DNA of 64,000 bases. Source: Sphingomonas sp. Y57. GTDB lineage: Bacteria > Pseudomonadota > Alphaproteobacteria > Sphingomonadales > Sphingomonadaceae. Made by a program: the position numbers and the translations under genes. Where the stretch lies: the NCBI RefSeq assembly GCF_001015195.1, contig NZ_LDES01000027.1, forward strand, positions 1-64,000. Direction: 5' to 3'. The number at the start of each line of letters is the position of its first letter. Within the stretch, counting starts at the first letter, position 1. Under the pieces are notes generated by a model. The model was not told where the DNA came from. It was given only the letters and a program-made list of their open reading frames with translations, and did no database searches. Below are positions 20,347 through 32,301 of this stretch, piece after piece.

Positions 20347-21536
20347 ACCTAGCCCCTTCATCCGCCGATCCCGCCGCGCTCGCCGCGCTCGTCGACACGA
20401 TCCGGGACATCTACGGCCCCGGCCCGATCCCGCTCCACCGCCCGGTCTTCGAGGGCAATGAGCGGGCCTATACGGTCGACTGCATCGATTCGAACTTCAT
20501 CTCCTCGGTCGGCGCGCGCGTCACCGAGTTCGAGGCGACGGTCGCGGCCTTCGCCGGCGCCGCGCACGGCATCGCCACCGTCAACGGCAGCGCCGCGCTC
20601 CACGCCGCGCTGGTCGTCGCCGGGGTCGAGCGCGGCGACGAGGTCGTCACGCAGGCGCTCACCTTCATCGCCACCTGCAATGCGATCAGCTATGCCGGCG
20701 CCCGCCCGGTCTTCGTCGACGTCGATCCCGACACGCTGGGGATGAGCCCGGCGGCGCTGCGCCGCTGGCTGGAGGCGAGCACGCGGCGCGAGGACGGCCG
20801 CACCGTCAACGCCGCGACCGGCGCCCGGATCGCCGCCTGCATGCCGATGCACACCTTCGGCATCCCCTGCCGCATCGCCGAGATCGCCGCGCTGTGCGAC
20901 GAGTTCGGCATCGTCCTGGTGGAGGACACCGCCGAATCGCTCGGCAGCTTCGTCGGCACGCGCCACACCGGCACCTTCGGCAGGCTCGCGGCGTTCAGCT
21001 TCAACGGCAACAAGATCGTCACCACCGGCGGCGGCGGCGTGATCGTCACCGACGATGCCGAACTCGCCCGCCGCGCCAAGCACCTCACCACCACGGCCAA
21101 GCGCCCGCACCCCTATGAGTTCTTCCACGACGAGATCGGCTTCAACTATCGCCTGCCCAACCTCAACGCGGCGCTCGGCGTCGCCCAGATGGAGGCGCTG
21201 CCCGCGATGCTGGCGATCAAGGCCGAGGTCGCCGAGCGCTACCGGGCCTTCTGCGCCGCCCACGGCCTGCGCTTCGTCGCGGCGCCGGAGGGGACGACCC
21301 CGAACCATTGGCTCAACGCGATCATCCTCGACGACCGGGCGGCGCGCGACGCCTTCCTGGAGGCGAGCAACGCGGCGGGCGTGATGACCCGGCCGATCTG
21401 GCAGTTGATGAGCGAGCTGCCGATGTACGCCGATTGTCAGAATGACGGGCTGGACAATGCGCGCTGGCTGGTCGACCGCGTCGTCAACCTTCCCTCCAGC
21501 GTCCCCGACAGCGAATTCGGCAGGTTGAAAGCATGA
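20343..21536 (+). CDS. LegC/PglE-type UDP-sugar 4-aminotransferase
   Basis: PLP enzyme of the DegT family, LegC subgroup, 397 residues. IYGPGPIPLHRPVFEGNE and DCIDSNFISSVGARVTEFE are diagnostic. VNGSAALHAALVVAGV, LVEDTAESLGSF and the PLP Lys in FNGNKIVTTGGGGV follow. It should transaminate UDP-4-keto-6-deoxy-GlcNAc to the 4-amino sugar. ATG 20343 overlaps the glycosyltransferase stop (ATGA); ATG 20334 is an alternative. The dehydratase that makes its substrate is the next gene, again with an ATGA overlap. This is a second aminotransferase in the locus, distinct from the WbpE-like one near 11 kb. Confidence 0.92.
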   Translation: MNLAPSSADPAALAALVDTIRDIYGPGPIPLHRPVFEGNERAYTVDCIDSNFISSVGARVTEFEATVAAFAGAAHGIATVNGSAALHAALVVAGVERGDEVVTQALTFIATCNAISYAGARPVFVDVDPDTLGMSPAALRRWLEASTRREDGRTVNAATGARIAACMPMHTFGIPCRIAEIAALCDEFGIVLVEDTAESLGSFVGTRHTGTFGRLAAFSFNGNKIVTTGGGGVIVTDDAELARRAKHLTTTAKRPHPYEFFHDEIGFNYRLPNLNAALGVAQMEALPAMLAIKAEVAERYRAFCAAHGLRFVAAPEGTTPNHWLNAIILDDRAARDAFLEASNAAGVMTRPIWQLMSELPMYADCQNDGLDNARWLVDRVVNLPSSVPDSEFGRLKA

Positions 21537-22720
21537 ACATCCTCGATCTGGTCGGCCGCGAGAGCCCCTTGTTCGGCGCCGACGTCGCGGCGCACGACGC
21601 GCAATTGTCGGAGACCGTCCGCGCCTCCCGCTTCCTCGTCATCGGTGGGGCCGGGTCGATCGGCCAGGCCGTCGCGCGCGAGATCTTCAAGCGCGGCCCC
21701 AGGGCGCTCCACGTCGTCGACGTCAGCGAGAACAACATGGTCGAGCTGGTCCGCGACATCCGCAGCACGCTCGGCTATATCGACGGCGATTTCAGCACCT
21801 TCGCGATCGATTGCGGCGGCCGCGAGTTCGAGGCGCTGATGAAGGCGTCGGGCGGCTACGACTTCGTCTTCAACCTGAGCGCGCTCAAGCATGTCCGGTC
21901 CGAGAAGGACCCCTTCACGCTGATGCGCCTGATCGAGGTCAACATCTTCAACACGCTGAAGACGCTCGGCCAGGCGCGCGACGGCGGGGCGAAGCGCTAT
22001 TTCTGCGTGTCGACCGACAAGGCGGCCAACCCGGTCAACATGATGGGGGCCAGCAAGCGCATCATGGAGATGTTCCTGATGCGCGAGAGCGAGACGATGC
22101 CGGTGTCGACCGCGCGCTTCGCCAACGTCGCCTTCTCCGACGGCTCGCTGCTGCACGGCTTCAACCAGCGCTTCGCCAAGCGCCAGCCGATCTCCGCGCC
22201 CAACGACGTGCGCCGCTATTTCGTCACCCCGCAGGAATCCGGCGAGCTTTGCCTGATGTCGGGCCTGCTCGGCGAGAATCGCGACATCTTCTTCCCGAAG
22301 CTCAGCGAGGAGCTCCACCTCACCACCTTCTCCGACATCGCGACGCGCTATCTCGCGGCGCTCGGCTATGAGGCGGTCGCGTGCGGATCGGAGGACGAAG
22401 CCCGCGCCCGTGTGGGCGAATTGATCCCGCAGCGCCGCTGGCCCTGCTATTTCTTCGCCAGCGACACGACCGGCGAGAAGGATTTCGAGGAATTCTTCAT
22501 GGCGGGCGAGCAACTCGACCTCGATCGCTTCGCCAATGTCGGCATCGTCAAGAACCGGATGAGCTATGATCCGGCGCTGCTCGACCATTTCACCCGGGAG
22601 ATCGCGGCCTGTCGTGCCCGAGACGTCTGGGAGAAGGGGCCGATCGTCGACCTGTTCAACCGCATGATCCCGGAGTTCCACCATCTCGACACCGGCCGCT
22701 ATCTCGACGGCAGGATGTGA
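21533..22720 (+). CDS. UDP-GlcNAc 4,6-dehydratase, LegB/PglF-like
   Basis: 395-residue extended SDR. The NAD loop is LVIGGAGSIGQAVAREIFKR. SALKHVRSEKDPFTLMRLIE and STDKAANPVNMMGASKRIME contain the STDK/Met/Lys active site of CapD/PglF-type dehydratases, in which Met replaces the usual Tyr. ARFANVAFSDGSLLHGF and VRRYFVTPQESGELCL complete the family signature. It converts UDP-GlcNAc to UDP-4-keto-6-deoxy sugar, the first step toward bacillosamine-type sugars. It lacks the N-terminal membrane domain of PglF/WbpM, so it is a soluble form. Coupled to the aminotransferase upstream; one base separates it from the transferase gene downstream. Confidence 0.92.
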   Translation: MNILDLVGRESPLFGADVAAHDAQLSETVRASRFLVIGGAGSIGQAVAREIFKRGPRALHVVDVSENNMVELVRDIRSTLGYIDGDFSTFAIDCGGREFEALMKASGGYDFVFNLSALKHVRSEKDPFTLMRLIEVNIFNTLKTLGQARDGGAKRYFCVSTDKAANPVNMMGASKRIMEMFLMRESETMPVSTARFANVAFSDGSLLHGFNQRFAKRQPISAPNDVRRYFVTPQESGELCLMSGLLGENRDIFFPKLSEELHLTTFSDIATRYLAALGYEAVACGSEDEARARVGELIPQRRWPCYFFASDTTGEKDFEEFFMAGEQLDLDRFANVGIVKNRMSYDPALLDHFTREIAACRARDVWEKGPIVDLFNRMIPEFHHLDTGRYLDGRM

Positions 22721-22721
22721 C

Positions 22722-23405
22722 GTGCAGCGCGCGTTCGACATCCTCTTCTCGGGCCTCGCGCTGCTGGTGCTGTCCCCGATCCTGATCCCGGTGGTGATCG
22801 TCCTGCGCTGCACTGGCGAGGGCGAGGTCTTCTATTGCCAGCAGCGGGTCGGACGCGGCGGCGCGATGTTCGGCGTCTGGAAATTCGCGACGATGCTCAA
22901 GGACAGCCCGAACCTCGGCACCGGCACGGTCACGCTGAAGGGCGATCCGCGGGTGCTGCCGTTCGGCCGCTTCCTGCGCAAGACCAAGATCAACGAGCTG
23001 CCGCAGCTCCTCAACATCCTCAATGGTACGATGAGCATCATCGGCCCGCGCCCCCAGACGCGCCGCTGCTTCGACGCCTTTCCGGCGGCGTCGCAGGCGG
23101 CGATCATCGGCGTCCGGCCGGGCCTCTCGGGCATCGGATCGATCGTCTTCCGCGACGAGGAGGAGCTGATGCACGCCGACGCCGATCCCGACCGGCTCTA
23201 TGACGAGACGATCATGCCGTTCAAAGGGCGGCTCGAGGAATGGTATGCGCGCAACCGCTCGCTCGGCACCTATTTCAAGCTGATCGCCCTCACCGCGTGG
23301 GTGGTCGCGGTGCCCCGCCTCGACGTGGTCTGGCGTGTCTTTCCGGGCCTGCCCTTCCCCGACGAGAGGCTCGCCGGGCTGCTCGGCCTGCGCGGCCGTG
23401 GCTGA
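22722..23405 (+). CDS. PglC-like initiating phosphoglycosyltransferase
   Basis: 227 residues, monotopic PGT superfamily. The re-entrant membrane helix is [31 protein letters not shown], the catalytic Asp-Glu region [17 protein letters not shown] and [12 protein letters not shown] follow. It transfers phospho-sugar from UDP-sugar to undecaprenyl phosphate and so starts the repeat unit. Its compact size without extra N-terminal helices is PglC/WcaJ-core-like. Start is GTG 22722, one base after the dehydratase stop. Gene order suggests its donor is the diacetamido-trideoxy sugar made by its neighbours. That specificity is inferred. Confidence 0.92.
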   Translation: MQRAFDILFSGLALLVLSPILIPVVIVLRCTGEGEVFYCQQRVGRGGAMFGVWKFATMLKDSPNLGTGTVTLKGDPRVLPFGRFLRKTKINELPQLLNILNGTMSIIGPRPQTRRCFDAFPAASQAAIIGVRPGLSGIGSIVFRDEEELMHADADPDRLYDETIMPFKGRLEEWYARNRSLGTYFKLIALTAWVVAVPRLDVVWRVFPGLPFPDERLAGLLGLRGRG

Positions 23406-23994
23406 CAAGGCCGTCTACGCCCAGGTCGCGGCGCTGCATGCCGCAGCGATAGACCAGGGCTTCCTGTCCGAACTCGGCCCCCGCTTCCTGGCCCTGCTCT
23501 ACGAGGCGATCGACCGCAGCCCGGCGTCGATCCTGATCGTTGATCTCGAGGCAGGGCGGCTGCGCGGCTTCGTCAGCGGAGGGACTGGACTGGGGCCCGT
23601 CTACCGGCATCTCCTCAAGCGTTTCCCAGCCTTGGTCGGGGCGCTCTGGCCGGTGCTGTTCTCGCCTCGCAAGCTGCGGCGGATCGCGGAAGTGCTGCTG
23701 CATACCGGCAAGCAGGCGCCGGCCGATCTTCCCGCGGCCGAACTGTACAGCATCGCTGTTTCCCCCGACTTCCGGGGGCGGGGGGTGGCCGAACGGCTCT
23801 ATGTCGCCCTGCGCGCCGCCTTCGCCGAGCGGGGCATCGCCGAGTTCGTGATCGTCGTCGGCGACGCCCTGGCCCCGGCCCAGGCCTTCTATCGCAAGAT
23901 GGGCGCCGAGCCGACCGCCCGGATACAGGTGCATGATGGTGCCGGGTCGGTCCTGTTCGTTGATCGCGCCGGCAGAAAAATTTCACCGCCGTAA
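23398..23994 (+). CDS. GNAT N-acetyltransferase, probable sugar 4-N-acetyltransferase
   Basis: 198 residues from GTG 23398, which overlaps the transferase gene by eight bases. The acetyl-CoA site is AELYSIAVSPDFRGRGVAER near residues 114-133 (R-G-x-G core), and ALAPAQAFYRKMGAEPTARI is the usual end of the GNAT fold. It is last in the dehydratase, aminotransferase and phosphoglycosyltransferase series, so it most simply acetylates the 4-amino group, the job done by PglD (a beta-helix enzyme) in Campylobacter or by the GNAT protein PseH in the pseudaminic acid pathway. A different acyl group or target is possible. Confidence 0.8.
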   Translation: MADKAVYAQVAALHAAAIDQGFLSELGPRFLALLYEAIDRSPASILIVDLEAGRLRGFVSGGTGLGPVYRHLLKRFPALVGALWPVLFSPRKLRRIAEVLLHTGKQAPADLPAAELYSIAVSPDFRGRGVAERLYVALRAAFAERGIAEFVIVVGDALAPAQAFYRKMGAEPTARIQVHDGAGSVLFVDRAGRKISPP

Positions 23995-24088
23995 CCGCCC
24001 ATTTACCCCGATTGCGCTATGCCGATTCGCGTGGGCGGCGCGTTCCTGCCGTCCATGCTTGTCCGGTTGTATTCGGGAAGTGTTGCGT

Positions 24089-24763
24089 ATGGCGTATGTT
24101 CAGCAGGAGGCCGCGCGTCCAGGCGCGGTCGAGACGGTCGGCGCGTTGCTTCAGGCGGAGGGCGCGAAGGGCCACCCCTATATCGCCAGCCATATCTTCG
24201 CGCGGGGCCGGGAGGCGTCGCGGGATCTGGCCGATGCGGTCCATCTGCTGTCCAGCCTCCATGGCGGCGGGGCCGGCGTCATCGATCAGGCGCGGGGTCG
24301 CTGCGCCGCCGGCCCGGTGCGCGGCTGGCTCGATGCGGCGGCCGAAGGCTTCGACGCCGAGCGCGCCTATCTGATGCGCACGGTGGTCGCGGCGGGGCCG
24401 TTGCCGAGCACGCCGGGCCAGGCGCGCTGCGAGGCGGCGGTCGCCGGGCAGCGCCACGCGCTCGACATGCTCGGCCGGTCCGATCGCGCCGGCTGCGCGC
24501 TCGGCGCGGCGGTCGCGCTGGTGCTCGACTGGCGCGCGATCCGCACCGTGCTCGACGCAGCGGCCCAGCGCTTCGGCGTGCCGCTTGTCCCGCCCGCGCT
24601 TCCCTCCGCGCGCCGGACGATGGAAGCGGTCGCCGACGCGGTGGCCGAGGGCCCGGTCGATCGCGCGATGATGTTCGGCGCGCAGCAATTGCTGATCCAG
24701 CATCGCGGCTTGTGGGGCCTGCTGGAGGCGCGGGCCGAGGCGCGGAACGGCGTCGGGCTCTGA
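24089..24763 (+). CDS. Conserved-looking hypothetical protein, all-alpha
   Basis: 224 residues from ATG 24089, eight bases after CGGGAAG. No motif is recognised. The sequence is Ala-rich and predicted mostly helical (AVETVGALLQAEGAKGHPYI, SRDLADAVHLLSSLHG, AAVALVLDWRAIRTVLDAAA), with no signal peptide or membrane segment. It starts 94 bases after the acetyltransferase and ends 72 bases before the MoxR ATPase, which has its own ribosome site. It may be the first gene outside the polysaccharide locus. No function proposed. Confidence 0.65.
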   Translation: MAYVQQEAARPGAVETVGALLQAEGAKGHPYIASHIFARGREASRDLADAVHLLSSLHGGGAGVIDQARGRCAAGPVRGWLDAAAEGFDAERAYLMRTVVAAGPLPSTPGQARCEAAVAGQRHALDMLGRSDRAGCALGAAVALVLDWRAIRTVLDAAAQRFGVPLVPPALPSARRTMEAVADAVAEGPVDRAMMFGAQQLLIQHRGLWGLLEARAEARNGVGL

Positions 24764-24835
24764 AGGGCTGGACAAACAACTTCTCGCCACCCTATCGCCA
24801 TTAGGCGACCGGGTTTGTGGCAGGAGAATGCGCAG

Positions 24836-25681
<846 letters not shown>

Positions 25682-25743
25682 GTAGCGATTTTTCGGAGGG
25701 AGGATTCATCCTTTCTCCATCAAGACCAGTTAGTTGGCTGGTC

Positions 25744-26187
25744 ATGGCCAAACCGCGCACCCTTTCCCGGCCCGACGTTCCGGCCGCCGCCCTCGATGTC
25801 CCGTCGCTAACGCCGGCGGCGATGGCCGGGCTATGGACCCTGCGATTCGGGCCGTTCGGATGCCGGGACGACGAAACGCATGGCGGCGTCCTCCATGTCG
25901 AGGGTAACCGCATGGCTGGCGGCGACGGCCAGCTCATCTTCCACGGCCAGTTCGCGATCGACGGCCCGACGACGCTTTCCGCCTCGCTGCAGGTGGTGCG
26001 CCACGGCTTCGGCAGTGACTATCGCGGCGTGTTCGGAACGCTCGCCCCGCTGTTCCGGCTCGACGTCGCGGCCGAGGCGATCACCCCCGACCTGTTCGAA
26101 GGCCGCATCGGCCGCACCGCCGGCCCCGACGTTCGCGTCGTGATGCGCCGTCTCGATCCGATCACGGAACGTAGCCGGATCGTGTAG
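25744..26187 (+). CDS. GrlR-like small beta-barrel protein
   Basis: 147 residues. After a Pro-rich N-terminus comes MAGLWTLRFGPFGCRDDETH, then GGVLHVEGNRMAGGDGQLIF, HGQFAIDG and RHGFGSDYRGVFGTLAP. The pattern of a W-T-x-R-F strand, gly-gly-D turn and G-x-Y/F strand is that of the GrlR family, whose founder binds and inhibits the GrlA regulator of enterobacterial type III secretion. Related stand-alone proteins are widespread in alphaproteobacteria with no known role. No secretion genes are nearby, so a T3SS function is not proposed. Confidence 0.55.
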   Translation: MAKPRTLSRPDVPAAALDVPSLTPAAMAGLWTLRFGPFGCRDDETHGGVLHVEGNRMAGGDGQLIFHGQFAIDGPTTLSASLQVVRHGFGSDYRGVFGTLAPLFRLDVAAEAITPDLFEGRIGRTAGPDVRVVMRRLDPITERSRIV

Positions 26188-26201
26188 CCGGCGGGTCCGC
26201 G

Positions 26202-26810
26202 TTACAACAGCATCGGTGCGCCCGCCGGTTCGACGATCAGCGTGCCCGCTGGAGTGGGTCGCATCACCTCGGGCGCGGGGATCGATCCGTCGAGCCAGCC
26301 CGTCCAGTCGCGCCGATCGAGCAGGACGACCTGGCGGCGGTGATAGGGGGCGATGTCGGGGCCGGCATCGCAGGTCAGCAGGGTGAAGGCCTCGCCGACC
26401 GTGTCGTCCGCCTTCCACAGCCCGGCGATCGCGAACCAGTCCTCGGCCTTCCAGCGGAACAGCCATTTGTCCTTGCGCTTCGCCCCGGCGTCGGTGGGCG
26501 CGGTGAACTCGTAGAAGCCGTCGACGGGAACCAGGCAACGGCCCTGCTTCGCCGAGTTGCGAAAGTCGCGCCCTTCGCCGCGGTAGTTGTAGACCGGCTT
26601 GCCGCTCTGCCCCGGCCAGCTCCAGCGCCGGGTTACGAGCTCGGCCTGCCCCTGCCGCGCGCGGACGATGACGCTCGGGTCGGTGATCCGCACGCTGGCG
26701 GTCGGCTCGATGTTCGGCAGGCCCTCCGGCGCACCGACGATGATCTTATACTCCTTCAGGCCGGTGATCAGCAGGTCGACATCGAGCTTGCGGGAGAATT
26801 CGTTGCACAT
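26202..26810 (-). CDS. yedK: YedK/HMCES abasic-site protein (SOS response-associated peptidase family)
   Basis: 202 residues starting MCNEFSRKLDVDL. Cys2, exposed after Met removal, forms the thiazolidine crosslink with abasic sites in single-stranded DNA, which fixes ATG 26810 as start; a longer frame would bury the Cys. NYRGEGRDFRNSAKQGRCLV (Asn and Arg of the DNA cleft), VPVDGFYEF with the active Glu, and TCDAGPDIAPYHRRQVVLL with the conserved His complete the SRAP domain. It protects stalled forks. No LexA box was seen just upstream. It converges on the GrlR-like gene with a 14-base gap. Confidence 0.92.
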   Translation of the reverse strand: MCNEFSRKLDVDLLITGLKEYKIIVGAPEGLPNIEPTASVRITDPSVIVRARQGQAELVTRRWSWPGQSGKPVYNYRGEGRDFRNSAKQGRCLVPVDGFYEFTAPTDAGAKRKDKWLFRWKAEDWFAIAGLWKADDTVGEAFTLLTCDAGPDIAPYHRRQVVLLDRRDWTGWLDGSIPAPEVMRPTPAGTLIVEPAGAPMLL

Positions 26811-26865
26811 GGGCGCGAAGGTGGCGGGTGCGCGCGTATGGCGCAAGCGCCCTACCTTCGCCCCA

Positions 26866-27002
26866 GCGCAGGCCGGGGCCCATGTCTCTCTCCAGCCAGA
26901 TGCCCATCGGGGAGAGAACAGACATGGATGCCAGCCTTCAGCCTTCGGCTGAAGTTTATCCCGAGCGCCTGCCTTGCAGGCAGTCGAGGGGCTGGCATGA
27001 CG
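26866..27002. repeat. Composite intergenic repeat, copy 1 (module A then module B)
   Basis: Module A runs from CCATGTCTCTC to CAGACATGGATGCC (about 26879-26934). Module B is GCCTTCGGCTGAAGTTTATC followed by CCGAGCGCCTGCCTTGCAGG and a GTCGAGGGGCTGG end (about 26941-26998). Both modules occur again near 44.7 kb, with B before A and in opposite orientation. The whole lies in the 291-base gap between yedK and the DUF817 gene. Each module contains short internal palindromes, so a transcribed copy would fold. Confidence 0.8.
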
Positions 27003-27101
27003 GGAAAGCTAGGTGTCCTCCCAAAGCCGCGCTATGCCGATGGCCGCATGGGGCAGGACAGGGAATAGGGCCGCCCGGCCGGCGCGACGCGTTTCGCGGG
27101 G

Positions 27102-27983
27102 GTGCGGGCGCGGCTGGAGGCGGCGGCGCCGGAGCGCGGCTTTCCGGCCCTTCTCTACGAATTCCTGCTGTTCGGCTTCAAGCAGGGCTGGGCCTGCCTG
27201 TTCGGCGGGCTGATGCTGGCGCTGCTGCTCGCGACGCATCTCTGGTGGCCGGCCGACGCGCCGGTCGCGCGCTATGATTTCCTCACCGTGGCGGCGCTGC
27301 TGATCCAGATCGCCATGCTCGCCTTCCGGCTGGAGACGTTGGAGGAGGCGAAGGTGATCCTCGCCTTCCATATCGTCGGCACGGTGATGGAACTGTTCAA
27401 GACCGCGCACGGAAGCTGGGAATATCGCGAGGCGGGGCTGCTGCGGATCGGCGACGTGCCGCTCTTCTCGGGCTTCATGTATGCGGCGGTGGGCAGCTAT
27501 CTCGCCCGCGTCTGGCGCATCTTCGACTTCCGTTTCACGTCCCGAGCGATTTCGGGGCGGATGGACACATCCGCCGGCTCGGAAATCGCGACAGACAATG
27601 GCCTTCCGTCGCGCTGGGCGACGGTCGCGCTGGCGGTGGCGATCTATGTCAACTTCTTCGCGCACCACTGGCTGCCCGACATCCGCCTCGGCCTGTTCGC
27701 ACTAACGGCGCTGCTCTACGGACGGACCTGGGTCTATTACCGCCCGTTCCGCACGCATCGGCGAATGCCGCTGTTGCTCGGCTTCCTGCTGGTCGCGCTG
27801 TTCATCTGGTTCGCCGAGAATATCGGCACCTACGCCCACGCCTGGAGCTACCCCCACCAGCGTCACGCCTGGACCGTCGTGCCGATCGCCAAGCTGGGCG
27901 CGTGGTACCTGCTGATGATCATCAGTTTCGTGCTGGTGGAGCGGGTGCATGGGCGGGAGGGGCCCGCCGGTCCGGTCAGATGA
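27102..27983 (+). CDS. DUF817 multi-pass membrane protein
   Basis: 293 residues from GTG 27102, with about eight membrane segments. Family blocks are FGFKQGWACLFGGLMLALLL, VMELFKTAHGSWEYREAGLL, PLFSGFMYAAVGSYLARVWR and IWFAENIGTYAHAWSYPHQR. Function is unknown; the conserved His/Tyr/Asn residues in membrane loops suggest an enzyme or transporter. Oddly, a hydrophilic stretch TSRAISGRMDTSAGSEIATD (about residues 147-166) separates DFRF from WATVALAVAIY; it coincides with a palindromic DNA element and looks like an in-frame insertion. The 3' end overlaps the convergent RTX gene by eight bases. Confidence 0.85.
   Translation: MRARLEAAAPERGFPALLYEFLLFGFKQGWACLFGGLMLALLLATHLWWPADAPVARYDFLTVAALLIQIAMLAFRLETLEEAKVILAFHIVGTVMELFKTAHGSWEYREAGLLRIGDVPLFSGFMYAAVGSYLARVWRIFDFRFTSRAISGRMDTSAGSEIATDNGLPSRWATVALAVAIYVNFFAHHWLPDIRLGLFALTALLYGRTWVYYRPFRTHRRMPLLLGFLLVALFIWFAENIGTYAHAWSYPHQRHAWTVVPIAKLGAWYLLMIISFVLVERVHGREGPAGPVR
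27546..27589. repeat. Palindromic element inside DUF817 coding sequence
   Basis: The left arm (27546-27563, GCGATTTCGGGGCGGATG) and right arm (27568-27589) are inverted copies; the right arm carries four extra bases in the middle. The loop is GACA. The element encodes the hydrophilic insert of the DUF817 protein and keeps the frame open, as palindromic coding elements do in other bacteria. Confidence 0.6.
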
Positions 27984-29094
27984 AGTCGTCCAGACCATAA
28001 TAGTTGTTCGGGGTGAAGCTCATCTGCACCACCGAATCGACTTGATCGCCGCCATTGCCGGACCAGAAGATCAGCGGGGACGCTCCGCCGCCGATCACCG
28101 CGATCTCGCCGCTGCCGGCATGCTGGTCGAACAGCGCTTGAGCCGCCGCGCGGGCGCCGTCCATGAAGGAGCTGCCGGTCGACAGGGCCGTCCCGCTCAG
28201 CACCGCCAGCGGGGTGAAGCCCAGCGAGATATGGTCGATACCGTCCTCGAAATCCAGGATCTGGTCGACCGACTCTCCGATTGGGCTGGTGCCAGCGCCG
28301 AAGACGAAGATGTCGGCACCTGCGCCGCCCCGCAGCAGATCGACCCCCAGATCGCCCATGATCACATCATCGCCGTCGTCGCCGGCGATCGAGTCATTGC
28401 CTTGGCCGCCGCGCAGCAGATCGTTGCCTGCACCTCCGCTGATGCCATCATTGCCGCGATTGCCGTTGATCGTGTCGTTGCCGGCATCGCCGGACAGATG
28501 ATCATCATCGGCGCCGCCATTGATGCGGTCCGATCCGTCGCCGCCCAATATGGTGTCGTTTCCGGCATTGCCCTGGACATAGTCGCCGCCGCCGCCGCTC
28601 TCGATATAGTCGGCACCATCGGGACCGCCGCTGGCTGAATGGCCATAGAGATGGTCGTTACCGTCGCCCGCGACCATCGTGTCGTTGCCACCGCCGCCAT
28701 AGAAGTAATTGTGGCCCGATATATCGACGATCCAGTCATCGAGATCGCTGCCGTGGGCATGGTCGTTGCCCGACAGCAGCGATCGGGCGAGATTTTGATC
28801 GCCGATCCGGTCCGGGATGGCGAGGACGACGGGGTCGAGGCCCCAGGACTGGGTCGCCGCCTTGTCGAACAGGATCGCGCCGTCCTTGCTATACTGGAAG
28901 GAGTTCAGCCATCCGCCGGTCGGTCGGCCCTGCGCGTCGTAGGTCAGGCCGGTGCCGGTAAAGGCATAGCGATAACCGTCGACCTCATAGACGAGCGACT
29001 GCGCCGTCCGCGTCACGACGACGTTCGGATTCCCGATCCGATGAATCTCGAAATCCATCCGCAGCGGATTGGCGCCTGTGGCGAAGACATGCAT
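27976..29094 (-). CDS. RTX-type calcium-binding repeat protein
   Basis: 372 residues (337 or more if the start is ATG 29058, MDFEIHRIGNPNVVV). From residue ~130 there are tandem GGxGxDxxx nonapeptides, such as GGGGNDTMVAGDGNDHLYG, GNAGNDTILGGDGSDRINGG and GGAGNDLLRGGQGNDSIAGD. They form a Ca-binding parallel beta-roll. The C-terminal domain (GADIFVFGAGTS, QILDFEDGIDHISLGF) is the usual end of RTX proteins exported by type I secretion. No ABC/MFP secretion genes are nearby and no catalytic domain is recognisable in the first 130 residues, so the job is unknown. Confidence 0.88.
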   Translation of the reverse strand: MHVFATGANPLRMDFEIHRIGNPNVVVTRTAQSLVYEVDGYRYAFTGTGLTYDAQGRPTGGWLNSFQYSKDGAILFDKAATQSWGLDPVVLAIPDRIGDQNLARSLLSGNDHAHGSDLDDWIVDISGHNYFYGGGGNDTMVAGDGNDHLYGHSASGGPDGADYIESGGGGDYVQGNAGNDTILGGDGSDRINGGADDDHLSGDAGNDTINGNRGNDGISGGAGNDLLRGGQGNDSIAGDDGDDVIMGDLGVDLLRGGAGADIFVFGAGTSPIGESVDQILDFEDGIDHISLGFTPLAVLSGTALSTGSSFMDGARAAAQALFDQHAGSGEIAVIGGGASPLIFWSGNGGDQVDSVVQMSFTPNNYYGLDDFI

Positions 29095-29191
29095 CGATAT
29101 GATCCGCCAAGCAGGCCATGATCGGCGATCCCGACGATCCTGTCATGGGGATAAATATCGGAAACGGATAAGATTTCCGATGAAGTCGGCG

Positions 29192-32164
<2,973 letters not shown>

Positions 32165-32174
32165 GTCAGCAAAT

Positions 32175-32189
32175 GTTCCAGATTTGTTC
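32175..32189. promoter_or_regulatory. LexA (SOS) box at uvrA
   Basis: GTTC at 32175-32178 and GTTC at 32186-32189 are separated by exactly seven bases, the alphaproteobacterial LexA operator GTTC-N7-GTTC. It sits 11 bases upstream of the uvrA ATG, a known SOS gene, and also lies upstream of the divergent small ORF at 32302. Confidence 0.85.
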
Positions 32190-32301
32190 GCGGCACGCAA
32201 GGTGGCATGTCGGCGCATGCCTCATCTGGGCGTTGGTTAACCGATTCTCAACCCTGTCGGGCCACCCTGCGCGGCGGACCAATCATGCGCCGGAGGATAG
32301 G

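Noticed and set aside
20343..23405. Legionaminic acid pathway
   Set aside because: LegB- and LegC-type enzymes are present, but no LegG hydrolysing epimerase, LegI synthase or LegF CMP-transferase was seen. A PglC-like initiating transferase follows directly, which fits a bacillosamine-type sugar better.
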